From the NCBI RefSeq assembly GCF_030209475.1, contig NZ_JARVRW010000010.1:62001-126000 (forward strand): a DNA stretch of 64,000 bases. The letters run 5' to 3'. A program made the translations under genes and the position numbers. Below the pieces are notes generated by a model that had not been told where the DNA came from, made no database searches, and saw only the letters and a list, made by a program, of their open reading frames with translations. This document shows, in pieces, positions 31,576-41,171 of this stretch. Numbering within the stretch: position 1 is the first letter of the stretch; every line of letters starts with the position of its first letter. The stretch is from Microbacterium sp. lyk4-40-TSB-66 (GTDB lineage: Bacteria; Actinomycetota; Actinomycetes; Actinomycetales; Microbacteriaceae).

Positions 31576-32375
31576 GCGACGATTCGACAGGCTCGGCGAC
31601 CGAGGGCGCGGGCGAAGGCTCGGCGAGCGATGACGGCATCCGCTTGCAGAAGGTGCTCGCGAACCGCGGAGTGGCCTCGCGCCGCGTCGCCGAGCAGATG
31701 ATCGTCGAGGGACGCGTGCGCGTCAACGGCGTCGAGGTGACCGAGCTCGGTCGCCGCATCCACCCCGAGACCGACCTCGTCGACGTCGACGGGGTGGCGA
31801 TCCAGCTCGACGAGTCGAAGCGCTACGTCATCCTGAACAAGCCCACCGGGGTCGTGAGCTCGATGAGCGACGACCGAGGTCGCCCCGACCTGCGCCAGTT
31901 CACGACGGACTGGGAGGAGCGCCTGTACAACGTGGGCCGACTGGATGCCGACACCTCGGGCCTGCTCGTACTCACGAACGACGGAGACCTCGCGCACGTG
32001 CTCGCCCACCCGAAGTTCGGGGTGACGAAGGTGTACATCGCCAAGGTCGAGGGCCAGGTGCTGCCGCAAACCATCCAGCGCCTGATCAAGGGCGTCGACC
32101 TGGAGGACGGACGCATCGCCGCCGACAAGGCGCGGCTGCTCGACTCCTCGCGCGGTGAGAGCCTGGTCGAGCTGACGCTGCACTCGGGCAAGAACCGCAT
32201 CGTCCGACGGCTGATGGCGGAGGTCGGCCACCCGGTCGTCGAGCTCGTGCGGCGGCAGTTCGGACCCCTGCACCTGGGAACTCTCCCGGTGGGAGCCGCG
32301 CGCGAGTTGACTACAGTAGAACGCGGTGCCCTGCTGACGCTGTCTCGTCGAGACGGCGACACTCCGACGGAGTGA
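31572..32375 (+). CDS. RsuA/RluB-family rRNA pseudouridine synthase
   Basis: A 267-residue enzyme: N-terminal S4 domain (IRLQKVLANRGVASRRVAEQMI) and catalytic domain with the family motif VGRLDADTSGLLVLTNDG (catalytic Asp) and LHSGKNRIVRRLMAEVGHPV. The gene after scpB codes for this type of enzyme in most actinobacteria and firmicutes (rluB position). The exact uridine cannot be read from the sequence. The first 20 residues are acidic, low-complexity, and include a partial REP copy. Confidence 0.92.
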   Translation: MSDDSTGSATEGAGEGSASDDGIRLQKVLANRGVASRRVAEQMIVEGRVRVNGVEVTELGRRIHPETDLVDVDGVAIQLDESKRYVILNKPTGVVSSMSDDRGRPDLRQFTTDWEERLYNVGRLDADTSGLLVLTNDGDLAHVLAHPKFGVTKVYIAKVEGQVLPQTIQRLIKGVDLEDGRIAADKARLLDSSRGESLVELTLHSGKNRIVRRLMAEVGHPVVELVRRQFGPLHLGTLPVGAARELTTVERGALLTLSRRDGDTPTE

Positions 32376-32430
32376 GCCTCCGGGGCGTCTTGCGGCGCCT
32401 GGCGCACCGCACAGGGCAGCAGGAGACCCG

Positions 32431-33564
32431 ATGAGCGAACCGAACGGAACGTCCGCGCGCGCGGCCGGTCCCTTGGCGACCCGCACGAGCGGCACCGTCC
32501 GCGTCGTCGGCTCCGGCCTGCTGGGCGCGAGCATCGGCCACGCCCTCACGGCCCGCGGGGTCGACGTGGTGCTCGTCGACGCGTCTCCTTCGCAGCTTCG
32601 CCTCGCGATCGACTACGGCGCCGGGCGCGCCGAGCACCCCGACGACGCGCCCTCGCTGATCGTGGTGGCCGTGCCGCCCGACGTCACGGCCGACGTCGTC
32701 CAGCGCGAGTTGGCCGCGTACCCGGATGCCGTGGTCACCGACGTCGCGAGCGTGAAACTCGAGCCGCTGCGCACTCTTCGCCGGCGCGGTGTCGACCTGA
32801 CGCATTACATCGGTTCGCACCCCATGGCCGGACGCGAACGCGGGGGAGCGATCTCCGCCCGCGCCGACATCTTCATCGGACGCCCGTGGGTGGTGTGCCG
32901 CGACGGTGAGACCTCCGCGCACGACCTCTCGCTCGTCGAGGGACTGGCGCTCGACCTCGGTGCGAGCCTCATCGAGATGACACCCGAGGAGCACGACGAG
33001 TCGGTCGCCCTCATGTCGCACGTGCCGCAGTTGGTGGCGAGCCTGCTCGCCGGCCGCTTCGTCGAGGCGCCCGACGGCTCGCTGCGTCTCGCCGGCCAAG
33101 GGGTGCGCGACACGACGCGCATCGCGGCATCCGCCCCGGAACTGTGGGTTCAGATCCTCGGGGCGAACGCCGCCCCCGTGGTCGAGGTGCTCGACCAGCT
33201 CGCCGCCGATCTCGGCGACGTCGCCGACGCCCTGCGCGACCCCGAGGTGGCGGGCGCCAGACGCACGGTCGCCGACACCATCCGCCGCGGCAACGAGGGC
33301 GTGGAGCGCCTGCCAGGCAAACACGGACAGAACCGCCGTTTCGACACCTTCGTCGTCATGATCGACGACACCTCTGGCCAGCTGGGTCGCCTGTTCGGCG
33401 AACTCGGCGACCTCGACGTCAACGTCGAAGACCTGCGCCTCGAGCACTCGCCCGGAGCCCCGTTCGGTCTCGCCGAGATCAGCGTCGTCCCAGGCGCCGT
33501 CCGCCGTGCCGTGGACGGGCTCCAGCAGCGCGGATGGCGGATTGCGAGCACCACCCATGACTGA
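32431..33564 (+). CDS. tyrA: prephenate dehydrogenase with C-terminal ACT domain
   Basis: NAD-dependent oxidation of prephenate on the way to tyrosine; 377 residues. The nucleotide fold opens with [30 protein letters not shown] and [17 protein letters not shown] are conserved active-site blocks. Residues about 300-377 ([22 protein letters not shown]...) are an ACT domain, the usual site for tyrosine feedback. It overlaps cmk by 8 bases. Confidence 0.92.
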   Translation: MSEPNGTSARAAGPLATRTSGTVRVVGSGLLGASIGHALTARGVDVVLVDASPSQLRLAIDYGAGRAEHPDDAPSLIVVAVPPDVTADVVQRELAAYPDAVVTDVASVKLEPLRTLRRRGVDLTHYIGSHPMAGRERGGAISARADIFIGRPWVVCRDGETSAHDLSLVEGLALDLGASLIEMTPEEHDESVALMSHVPQLVASLLAGRFVEAPDGSLRLAGQGVRDTTRIAASAPELWVQILGANAAPVVEVLDQLAADLGDVADALRDPEVAGARRTVADTIRRGNEGVERLPGKHGQNRRFDTFVVMIDDTSGQLGRLFGELGDLDVNVEDLRLEHSPGAPFGLAEISVVPGAVRRAVDGLQQRGWRIASTTHD

Positions 33565-34327
33565 CTCCACCCCCACCATCTTCCGCTCGGGTGTCTCGAC
33601 GCCGCTGACGATGCCGGTCGACGGGTCGGCGCCCGAGGGCGCGGCATCCGCTCCGGTGGTCATCGCGATCGACGGCCCCGCCGGCAGCGGCAAGTCGAGC
33701 GTGTCGAAGGCGACGGCGGTGCGACTCGGCTACGGCTTCCTCGACACCGGCGCCGCCTACCGCGCCCTCGCGTGGCACGCGCTCCAGCACGGGGCCGACA
33801 CCTCCGACGCCAGCGCCGTGCTCGATGTGTTCGGTGACTTCGACTACGCCATCTCACTCGACACGACCCACCGCTGGGTGCGCGTCGGCGACGTCGACGT
33901 GACCACGGCGATCCGGGAGCCCCGCGTCACCGACGCCGTCAGCGGCGTGGCGCGTGTCGCGCCGGTGCGCAAGGCGGTGAACGAGCTGTTCCGCCGGCTC
34001 GTGGCATCCGCCGCCGTGTCGGGTGTCGTCGTCGAGGGTCGCGACATCACCACGGTCGTGTTCCCCGACGCGCCCGTTCGCATCCTGCTGACCGCGGCCC
34101 CCGAGGTGCGGGCGGCGCGGCGCAGCGCCGAGCTGACCGATCAGGATGCCGCCAAGGTCGCCGCAGCGCTCCACCGCCGCGACGCCGCCGATTCCACGGT
34201 CGTCGACTTCCTCACCGCCGCCCCCGGCGTCGAGGTCGTCGATTCGACCCTCTTGAATTTCGAACAGACCGTCGACGCCGTGCTGAGCGTCGTCGACTCC
34301 ACGATGGGAGCCCGCGATGGGCGTTGA
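33557..34327 (+). CDS. cmk: cytidylate kinase
   Basis: Phosphorylates CMP/dCMP; 256 residues. The P-loop is [27 protein letters not shown] and [15 protein letters not shown] are the substrate motifs. It has a 34-residue N-terminal extension compared with E. coli Cmk. ATG 33557 overlaps tyrA; the 3' end overlaps der. Confidence 0.95.
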   Translation: MTDSTPTIFRSGVSTPLTMPVDGSAPEGAASAPVVIAIDGPAGSGKSSVSKATAVRLGYGFLDTGAAYRALAWHALQHGADTSDASAVLDVFGDFDYAISLDTTHRWVRVGDVDVTTAIREPRVTDAVSGVARVAPVRKAVNELFRRLVASAAVSGVVVEGRDITTVVFPDAPVRILLTAAPEVRAARRSAELTDQDAAKVAAALHRRDAADSTVVDFLTAAPGVEVVDSTLLNFEQTVDAVLSVVDSTMGARDGR

Positions 34328-35840
34328 AGACGAGTACGAAGGCGGGCCCGACCAGCTCGCCGAGAAGATGGAGCAGCTCGACGAGGTGCTCGCCGAACAG
34401 CGGGCCGAAGCGCTGCGCGCGGGGCTGGAGGACTTCGACCTCGATGAGGACGACGCCCAGCTGCTGGCGGGCCTCGCCTCGGGCGAGGGGGCGATCGAGT
34501 TCCTGCCGGCGCTGCCGGTGGTCGCGATCGTCGGCCGCCCGAACGTCGGCAAGTCGGCCCTGGTGAACCGCATCCTCGGTCGCCGCGAGGCCGTGGTGGA
34601 AGACACCCCGGGTGTCACCCGCGACCGCGTCACGTACAAGGCCGAGTGGCTCGACCGGCGTTTCTCACTGGTCGACACCGGCGGCTGGGAGCCCGATGCC
34701 CGCGGCATCGACCGCTCGGTGGCAGCGCAGGCCGAGGTCGCGATCGACCTCGCCGACATCGTGCTGTTCGTGGTGGATGCCACGGTGGGCGCGACCTCGA
34801 CCGACGAGCACGTCGTCAAGCTGCTGCGCAAGAGCGGCAAGCCGGTGTTCCTCATCGCGAACAAGGTCGACGACGCCCGCCACGAGCCCGAGGCCGCAGC
34901 CCTGTGGAACCTCGGACTCGGTGAGCCGCACCCCGTCTCGGCGATCCACGGGCGCGGCGTCGCCGACCTGCTCGACGAGATCATGAAGGTGTTGCCCGAG
35001 GTCTCTGCGGTGGCGAAGTACGAGATCGGCGGCCCGCGCCGCGTGGCGATCCTCGGTCGTCCCAACGTCGGCAAGTCGTCGCTGCTGAACAAGGCGGCCG
35101 GCGAAGAGCGCGTCGTCGTGAACGAGCTCGCCGGTACCACCCGCGATCCCGTCGACGAGGTCGTCGAGCTAGGTGGCAAGCTCTGGACCCTGGTCGACAC
35201 CGCCGGCATCCGTCGCCGCGTGCACCTGTCGCAGGGCGCCGACTTCTACGCGTCGCTGCGCACCTCGACGGCGCTGGAGAAGAGCGAGGTCGCGGTCGTC
35301 GTCATCGACGTGTCGCAGCCGATCAGCGTGCAGGACCTCAACATCATCGACCTCGTGCTCGAGTCGGGCCGTGCGCTCGTGCTGGCGTTCAACAAGTGGG
35401 ACCGCCTGAACGACGACGACATGGAGAACCAGGACCGTCGCCGCTACCTCGAGCGCGAGATCGAGCAGGACCTGGCGCACGTCGCGTGGGCCCCGCGCGT
35501 GAACATCTCGGCGCGCACCGGTCGTCACCTCGACAAGCTCGTGCCCGCTCTGGAGACGGCGCTGGAATCGTGGGACACCCGCATCCCCACCGGCAAGTTC
35601 AACGCCTTCCTCTCGGAGCTCGTCGCCGAGCACCCGCACCCGCTCCGCGGCGGCAAGCAGCCCCGCATCCTGTTCGGCACGCAGGCGGCGACGCGTCCGC
35701 CGACGTTCGTGCTGTTCACGACCGGGTTCCTCGACCCGGGCTACCGCCGGTTCATCCAGCGGCGCCTGCGCGAGATCTACGGCTTCGACGGCAGCCCGAT
35801 CGTGCTGAACATGCGCATCCGCGAGAAGCGCCAGCGCTGA
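34317..35840 (+). CDS. der: ribosome-assembly GTPase Der (EngA)
   Basis: A 507-residue double GTPase for 50S assembly. Two G domains each have P-loop GRPNVGKS (near residues 75 and 247), with [12 protein letters not shown] and [13 protein letters not shown] switch regions and ANKVDD/AFNKWDR specificity motifs; a KH-like domain ends the protein. An acidic N-terminal extension of about 65 residues is typical of actinobacterial Der. ATG 34317 overlaps cmk by 11 bases. It is the last gene of the tyrS-to-der block. Confidence 0.97.
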   Translation: MGVEDEYEGGPDQLAEKMEQLDEVLAEQRAEALRAGLEDFDLDEDDAQLLAGLASGEGAIEFLPALPVVAIVGRPNVGKSALVNRILGRREAVVEDTPGVTRDRVTYKAEWLDRRFSLVDTGGWEPDARGIDRSVAAQAEVAIDLADIVLFVVDATVGATSTDEHVVKLLRKSGKPVFLIANKVDDARHEPEAAALWNLGLGEPHPVSAIHGRGVADLLDEIMKVLPEVSAVAKYEIGGPRRVAILGRPNVGKSSLLNKAAGEERVVVNELAGTTRDPVDEVVELGGKLWTLVDTAGIRRRVHLSQGADFYASLRTSTALEKSEVAVVVIDVSQPISVQDLNIIDLVLESGRALVLAFNKWDRLNDDDMENQDRRRYLEREIEQDLAHVAWAPRVNISARTGRHLDKLVPALETALESWDTRIPTGKFNAFLSELVAEHPHPLRGGKQPRILFGTQAATRPPTFVLFTTGFLDPGYRRFIQRRLREIYGFDGSPIVLNMRIREKRQR

Positions 35841-35850
35841 CCCGCGTCGC

Positions 35851-35887
35851 GAACGCCCCGGTTCCCCTTGCGGGGGTCGGGGCGTTC
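35851..35887 (+). terminator. hairpin terminator after der
   Basis: GAACGCCCCG (35851-35860) and CGGGGCGTTC (35878-35887) pair perfectly; an internal CCCC/GGGG extends the fold. There is no U-run. Confidence 0.75.
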
Positions 35888-35984
35888 GTGCGTGAGTGCA
35901 AGGGTACGGGGCTGACGCCGCTACCCCGATACAGTCGGGCGACGGAGCCGACGCGGCATCCGGTACCTGCACGGGAGACACGTC

Positions 35985-36419
35985 ATGACCCACGTCGCAC
36001 CACCCCTCGACCAGCCGTATTACGGCGCGCCTCTCGGAGCGGCCGTCCGCCGCTTCTTCGCGAAGTACGCCACGTTCCGCGGTCGTGCCAGTCGCAGCGA
36101 GTACTGGTGGTGGGTGCTGGTGGGTTCCGTCGTCGGCGCGGTGCTGAACGCGCTGCCGACGCTGACCGACGGGGTGCGCCTCGAGGCCGACGGATCGATG
36201 ACGATCACCGGCCCCCTCGGCGTCATCCTCACCTTCGTGTGGGTCATCTGGGCCGTGGCGACCTTCATCCCGACATTGGCGGTGCTCGTGCGTCGCCTGC
36301 ACGACACCGGCCGCAGCGGCTTCTGGGTGTTCCTTGCGCTCGTGCCCGTGATCGGCGTGCTTGTGCTCGTGGTCTTCACCGTGCTCGGCCCGCGACCCGA
36401 GGGCGCGCGTTTCGATTGA
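35985..36419 (+). CDS. DUF805 family membrane protein
   Basis: A 144-residue protein with four hydrophobic helices. The family signatures FRGRASRSEYWWWVL and VLVRRLHDTGRSGFWVFL are clear, and the C-terminal GPRPEGARFD is typical of actinobacterial members. ATG 35985 follows gggaga. Its function is unknown; it appears monocistronic. Confidence 0.93.
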   Translation: MTHVAPPLDQPYYGAPLGAAVRRFFAKYATFRGRASRSEYWWWVLVGSVVGAVLNALPTLTDGVRLEADGSMTITGPLGVILTFVWVIWAVATFIPTLAVLVRRLHDTGRSGFWVFLALVPVIGVLVLVVFTVLGPRPEGARFD

Positions 36420-36594
36420 CGGGTGGTGCCGGCGCGCCGTGGGGGAGCGCGAGCGGCGTCGGACGCGTTCGATGATCACGCCGGTCGCGTGACGCGGGGA
36501 CGCTCCTCTTGCACAGGCGTGATCGAGCCGCCGCCGCGGTGCGAAGTGCCGGCCGGCGGTGCCGGGTGCGCGCGGGTGTGCGAGGCTGAGAGCG

Positions 36595-37497
36595 ATGACC
36601 ATCGAGCCTCCCGCCGCGCACGAACCGCGGCGTCCGCACGGGCCCCGCGATCCCGGCGACGCCTGGGTCGTCGCGCCCACCGGTGAGAAGTACTGGGGTC
36701 GTTTCGGTGCCGCGGGGCTGCTGGCCCTCGACGCCGAGCGGGGCGTGCTGCTGCAGCACCGCGTGTCGTGGAGTCACTTCGGCGACACCTGGGCCCTGCC
36801 CGGCGGTGCCCGACACGAGGGCGAGTCGGCGCGCGACGGCGCGCTGCGCGAATCGGGCGAAGAGGCCGGTGTACCCGAGGATGCCGTGCAGGCACGCTTC
36901 GAGAGCGTGCTCGATCTCGGCATCTGGTCGTACACGACCCTCGTCGCCGACGTCACCGCGCCGTTCGAGCCCGTGATCAGCGACCCCGAGAGCGTGGCGC
37001 TGGCCTGGGTGCCCGTCGACGAGGTCGATGCGCTGCCCCTTCACCCGGGTTTCGCCTCCGCCTGGCCGGCCCTGCGTGCCGCCCTCGACGTGCGTCCCGC
37101 CATCGTCGTCGACGTGGCGAACGTCGTGGGTTCGGTTCCCGACGGCTGGTGGAAGGATCGCGCGGGTGCCGCCGGGCGTCTGCTCACCCGCCTCTCGGCT
37201 CTGGCCGAGGGGGGAGTGGATGCCACTGAGCTGGGGCTTCCCGCGACGCGATGGTTCCCGTTCGTCGGTGCCGTCCTCGAGGGTGAGGCGCGCGCCGCCG
37301 ACGTCGACCACGATTTCGTGGCGGTGTGGCGGGCGTCGGGTTCCGGCGACGATCAGATCGTCGCGGTGACCGAGAAGCTGGCAGCAGCGTGGGACCCGCT
37401 CATCGTCGTGACCAGCGACCGCGGTCTCGCGGCGAGGGTCGAGGCTCTCGGCGCATCGGTGCGCGGCTCGGGATGGTTGCGCGACCTCCTCGGCTGA
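36595..37497 (+). CDS. NUDIX hydrolase fused to a YacP/NYN-like C-terminal domain
   Basis: 300 residues. Residues about 35-150 form a NUDIX domain with box GARHEGESARDGALRESGEEAGV, which fits Gx5Ex7REUxEExGU except Ser at the usual hydrophobic position. Residues about 165-300 look like a separate PIN/NYN nuclease-like fold: AIVVDVANVVGSVPDGWW with early acidic residues and GDDQIVAVTEK...LIVVTSDRGLAARVEALG with later ones. ATG 36595 is preferred over the upstream ATG 36559. The combination suggests RNA- or nucleotide-directed chemistry. The substrate is unknown. Confidence 0.8.
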   Translation: MTIEPPAAHEPRRPHGPRDPGDAWVVAPTGEKYWGRFGAAGLLALDAERGVLLQHRVSWSHFGDTWALPGGARHEGESARDGALRESGEEAGVPEDAVQARFESVLDLGIWSYTTLVADVTAPFEPVISDPESVALAWVPVDEVDALPLHPGFASAWPALRAALDVRPAIVVDVANVVGSVPDGWWKDRAGAAGRLLTRLSALAEGGVDATELGLPATRWFPFVGAVLEGEARAADVDHDFVAVWRASGSGDDQIVAVTEKLAAAWDPLIVVTSDRGLAARVEALGASVRGSGWLRDLLG

Positions 37498-37533
37498 GGG
37501 AACCTGTGCCCGCGAGGTCTCGCCGACAGTGCG

Positions 37534-38325
37534 TTATGGCGCGTGAGCGAACAGTCCGGTGAGCAGGTCGCGGAAATGCTCCGGCGTGACGGCGATCGGT
37601 CCGGAATACACGTGGTCGAAGCCCGCGATGGAGTAGACCAGGATCGCGAGGAACGTCGAGATCAGTCCGCTCATCAGCAGGTGGATCCGTAGGTCTTTCA
37701 CCTCGATCAGGGCGAGCAGCACGGCGTTGAGGACCGCGCCGACACCGATGACGATCCACAGCATCCACGGCAGCGACAGGTGCGTCAGCGAGATGCGCTC
37801 GCGCCGATCGGTGACGAACGTGTTGAAGGCGCCGATGGCTTGGGACTTCGCGACCACATCCGAGTCGTTCGCGGGCTGGAACTCAGCGATGGCCCGCTGA
37901 ACCTCGGTGACGTACTCGTCGGTCGCCTCGGGGGCGATCCGCTGTTCCTGCAGGGGCCAGTCCTCAGTGATGACGGCGTTCGTGTACGCGACGAGCGCGC
38001 TCTTGAGATCGGATGCCGCGGGCTCGCTCATGAAGCCCGCGTCGCGGTAGAGGACGGCGACGGAGGAAGACTCCTGGACCACGACGCTGTTGACGAGGGC
38101 GAAATTCCCATACGCCCCGGCCGCGATGAGGCCGAGCGTGACCCCGTAGATGATGCCGTAGGCCCCGACCGCGTAGCTCAGGATCCGGTCCCATTCGCCC
38201 CGCCCCGCCGATGCCTTCTGCACCCATCCACGCAGGAGCAGGACAAGCAGGCTCGACACCCCGACGACGGCGAGGACGAAGAGGGGGAGTCCCACCCAGA
38301 CCGGAAGATCGAAGAACGACGGCAT
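37534..38325 (-). CDS. DUF4239 family membrane protein
   Basis: A 263-residue protein: two N-terminal helices, a long periplasm-facing helical region (SSSVAVLYRDAGFMSEPAASDL) and two C-terminal helices (MLWIVIGVGAVLNAVLLALI, SGLISTFLAILVYSI). This is the bestrophin-like DUF4239 layout, with YGVTLGLIAAGAY in helix two. A channel-like role is family speculation. It is convergent with the NUDIX gene. Confidence 0.85.
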   Translation of the reverse strand: MPSFFDLPVWVGLPLFVLAVVGVSSLLVLLLRGWVQKASAGRGEWDRILSYAVGAYGIIYGVTLGLIAAGAYGNFALVNSVVVQESSSVAVLYRDAGFMSEPAASDLKSALVAYTNAVITEDWPLQEQRIAPEATDEYVTEVQRAIAEFQPANDSDVVAKSQAIGAFNTFVTDRRERISLTHLSLPWMLWIVIGVGAVLNAVLLALIEVKDLRIHLLMSGLISTFLAILVYSIAGFDHVYSGPIAVTPEHFRDLLTGLFAHAP

Positions 38326-38405
38326 CGGCTTCCTTCCGGAGGGTGTACGAAATCATCGCAGATCCGCCGCTCGCGGGGGATGCTGTTCGCGCCCTCCGGC
38401 GCCGT

Positions 38406-38789
38406 CTAATCGCCGTCGCGCCCGCGGAGCTTCTCGATCTCGCGACGGTCGCGTTTCGTGGGGCGACCGGCACCCCGGTCGCGGACCGGTACGAATGGCA
38501 TGCTCTCCTTCGACGGGGGCGGGGGAGTGCGGTCGTCGACGGACTCGGCCACGAGGGCGGCGCCGACCCGCTTCGCGATCGTCTTCTTCACGACGAGGAT
38601 CCGGTCGAACCCCTGGACGCGCACGCGCAACTCGTCGCCCGGCCGCACGGGTTGAGCGGCCTTCGCGCGTTCGCCGTTGACGCGCACGTGTCCGGCGCGG
38701 CACGCGGTGGTCGCGGCCGAGCGGGTCTTGTAGACGCGGATCGCCCACAGCCACGCGTCGACGCGTGCGGTGGTGCTGGCATCCGTCAT
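38406..38789 (-). CDS. S4-domain RNA-binding protein (Hsp15-like)
   Basis: A 127-residue basic protein. The S4 domain at 8-65 (ARVDAWLWAIRVYKTRSAAT, GHVRVNGERAKAAQPVRPGD) is followed by a basic tail RDRGAGRPTKRDRREIEKLRG. It matches the Hsp15/HslR family that binds stalled 50S subunits carrying nascent chains. The ATG at 38789 was chosen at the point where S4 homology begins; the frame runs on upstream through the neighbouring gene. Confidence 0.9.
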   Translation of the reverse strand: MTDASTTARVDAWLWAIRVYKTRSAATTACRAGHVRVNGERAKAAQPVRPGDELRVRVQGFDRILVVKKTIAKRVGAALVAESVDDRTPPPPSKESMPFVPVRDRGAGRPTKRDRREIEKLRGRDGD

Positions 38790-38833
38790 GTGTGGGGTCC
38801 CCGTTCGGCGAACCTCCATCGTAAGACGGCGGG

Positions 38834-39412
38834 TCAGTCGCCGAGCGTCAGCGCCACGAGAGCGCGGTCGGGCTTGGGTCGGTCGACGACGGTGAACCCC
38901 GCCGCCTCGAAGACGGGCAGGACGCCGCGGAACAGTTGGTTCGACGATTTCTTCGCCGCGGCGGGGTCGAGCGGATACCCCTCGATCACACGGGCGCCCC
39001 CCTCGCGGGCGACGGCGACGGCGGCCTCGAGGAGTCGGGCGGTCAGGCCCTTCCTGCGGTGCTCGGTGCGGACGACGAAGCACGACACGGCCCACACGTC
39101 GTCGGCGTCCAGCGGTTCTTCGGTGGATGCCGTGACGTCGCGGGTGCGCACGAGTCGGGGCTGCGTCGTGCGCGGTCCGACGCGCACCCAGCCGGCCGGC
39201 TCGCCGTCGACGTAGGCGATCAGGCCGGGTGGGCGATCCCCGGCGAGCTCGGTGCGGAACATCTCGGTGCGATCGTCGACGGACGCCTCCTTCCGCGGGG
39301 CGTTCGGCAGGATCCACCACTGACACTGGCACTCGGGGCCGTCACCGCTGTCGAGGGCGACCTCCGCGTCGTCGAATCGGTCACCGGTGGCGGGCAGGAT
39401 CTCGATCGTCAT
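38834..39412 (-). CDS. GNAT-family N-acetyltransferase
   Basis: 192 residues. The acetyl-CoA site is VSCFVVRTEHRRKGLTARLLEAAVAVARE (RxxGLT variant of Q/RxxGxG/A). An N-terminal CQCQWWILPN and the C-terminal LFRGVLPVFEAAGF are typical of a common actinobacterial GNAT group of unknown substrate. The start at ATG 39412 is 7 nt after TACGGT (minus strand), so it is probably leaderless; an upstream ATG at 39442 is possible. Confidence 0.85.
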   Translation of the reverse strand: MTIEILPATGDRFDDAEVALDSGDGPECQCQWWILPNAPRKEASVDDRTEMFRTELAGDRPPGLIAYVDGEPAGWVRVGPRTTQPRLVRTRDVTASTEEPLDADDVWAVSCFVVRTEHRRKGLTARLLEAAVAVAREGGARVIEGYPLDPAAAKKSSNQLFRGVLPVFEAAGFTVVDRPKPDRALVALTLGD

Positions 39413-39556
39413 GTCCGCGACCGTACCGAGGGGCTCCGACATCGGCAATGCTCTGCCCCGCCTGCCCTCGTCGAACCCGCACACGCCCGGGGCGCCGCTG
39501 GTTCGCGAGACGCGCGCGGAGCGGCTAAGATAGACGAGTTGCCCGCTCGCGGGTAA

Positions 39557-39631
<75 letters not shown>

Positions 39632-39679
39632 AGATAGGGCTGTTGGCAATACGGATTGCAAAACAGGCTGACGAAGTCG

Positions 39680-39727
39680 GAGAACACTAACGGCCCCTGC
39701 GGGTTCGCAGGGGCCATTAGTGTTCTC
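39680..39727 (+). terminator. terminator hairpin after tRNA-Pro
   Basis: GAGAACACTAA (39680-39690) pairs with TTAGTGTTCTC (39717-39727), and inside it GGCCCCTGCG pairs with CGCAGGGGCC around ggtt. A 21-bp stem with one C-A mismatch; very strong, positioned 49 bases after the tRNA. Confidence 0.85.
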
Positions 39728-40045
39728 GCCGTCGGTCGCTGGATTCTCGAGGTCCGCTGCGGTGGGAAACGGTGCTCGCGGGGTCTCTTTGGGTAGAGGG
39801 ACGGTTTTGGGGCGCGACGAGCGGCGACCGGAGCAAACAGCTTCACGGGAGGCGGATGCGCGTCCCTCCCAACCAGGCCGATAGATCAACGTCGCGCATT
39901 CTGCGGACGATGGTGTTGTGAGTGGGATGTCGCCACCTGTCGATAAGGGACCCCGACCACACATCTCTCCCGCGAAATGGGCACGTGGGTTGTCAACGAG
40001 CTGAGACGATGCCCACCGCGGCGTCACTTCAATGCCCTCTGGGGG
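39728..40045. other. gene-free start of the tRNA-flanked island
   Basis: No open frame with coding character on either strand. Base composition is lower in GC than the flanking core genes. No att or inverted repeat beyond those listed was seen. Confidence 0.55.
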
Positions 40046-40354
40046 TCAGATGACGTCGAACGAAGTATCGACGTCGTACATACCGGGGGAAGCCGTAGAG
40101 CAGTCGGTGGCTTCTTCGCCATTCTCGGTGCCGACGCCCACCTCCACGATGTCGACTGTGATGAAGATGACGGATGCGATGGTGGCGAAGATGCTGACGC
40201 GCCGGCCCGCATCCAGGGGGATCTCGACAAAGTCGCCCCCGGATCGTGCGGCGTCTCTGATGGCGGCTTTCAGCACGTCGACGTGCTCCATGGAAGCGAG
40301 AGGATAGGTCACGTCAGCGACCGTAAGGAACGCCCGCTGGATGGTGTGTGACAT
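40046..40354 (-). CDS. hypothetical small protein
   Basis: A 102-residue frame starting MSHTIQRAFLTVADVTYPLA at ATG 40354 and ending with an acidic tail (VEVGVGTENGEEATD). It has a regular secondary-structure-like pattern: VDVLKAAIRDAARSGGDFVEIPL as a helix plus strand, then RRVSIFATIASVIFITVDIV. I do not recognise the family. It sits inside the tRNA-flanked island, on the same strand as the DUF7882 gene. Confidence 0.6.
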   Translation of the reverse strand: MSHTIQRAFLTVADVTYPLASMEHVDVLKAAIRDAARSGGDFVEIPLDAGRRVSIFATIASVIFITVDIVEVGVGTENGEEATDCSTASPGMYDVDTSFDVI

Positions 40355-40503
40355 GGCGGGGACGGTAGCCCCGACTCTGCCTCGCGCGTACCCCGCTTGC
40401 GCTTAGGTCGCACGTGTGTTCGCCGAAGACGACAGGGCAAGCTGTCTCGCACAGAGCACCGACAGAGTGGCGTCGTGCCGCTATCCCGAGTGTGAGTCAA
40501 CTG

Positions 40504-40857
40504 TCAGACGTTGGGGACTTCCTTGAACACCATTTCCTCGCGCTGACCGTGGGCGATGGGTGACTGCGGCTCCGGCACCAGGTAGAGCCCGCGACCCGAG
40601 TTGGCGGTGTCGGTGAGGGCATGCAGCCACGACGGGTTCAGCTGCGGGGTGCGTCCTCCGCTGAATTTGAAGACGATGCTGGAATGAGCGTGCAGGTAGA
40701 CGCTGGTACGCCCGCCGCCGGTGCTCAGGTCGTCTTTCCATGAGAATGAGAACGACTCGCCGCGGCGCAGCTTCGCCATGATCACCGCCTGCAAATGCGC
40801 AAGGGCACGATCTTCGAAGTCGGCCTTGGTGTCCTTCTCGTAGATGAACTTCCCCAC
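40504..40857 (-). CDS. DUF7882-family protein
   Basis: A 117-residue protein starting at GTG 40857 after gaggagag. The MGKFIYEKDTKADFEDRALAHLQAVI opening, KLRRGESFSFSW, and WLHALTDTANSGRGLYLVPEP match a small family abundant in Microbacteriaceae that is sometimes mislabelled as ATP-dependent DNA ligase. It has no ligase motif. The function is unknown. Confidence 0.8.
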   Translation of the reverse strand: MGKFIYEKDTKADFEDRALAHLQAVIMAKLRRGESFSFSWKDDLSTGGGRTSVYLHAHSSIVFKFSGGRTPQLNPSWLHALTDTANSGRGLYLVPEPQSPIAHGQREEMVFKEVPNV

Positions 40858-41171
40858 AATGCCACTCTCCTCTGTGCCCCTCGGTAGTGAGTCTCGATGA
40901 GAACTTAGCGCCTCCCCCCTGTCGGCTGAGCAGGATTGCGGGGGTGGGTGAACCGGGTCCGCACTTCCAGTGAGCGAGTTCTTTCACTCGTTTCACCGCA
41001 GATGACCACTAGGCGGTGCCAGGAGAAACGATGCTCGATCGACGGCCAAGGCCGGGGGAGATGGGCCGGCGCCGGCGGGAGAGTATCCGGCATGGCCGAA
41101 GATCGCGAGGGGGCCGCGCAAAGGAGGGTTTGCGCCACACACTTCGGAGACCATCCCCCTTTGGAGGCGAC
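40858..41171. other. 314-bp gap before the manganese catalase gene
   Basis: Divergent upstream region of the DUF7882 gene (-) and the catalase (+). I see no supported gene. The stretch includes a purine-rich segment (ggaggcgac, 41163-41171) that serves as the catalase ribosome site. Confidence 0.5.
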
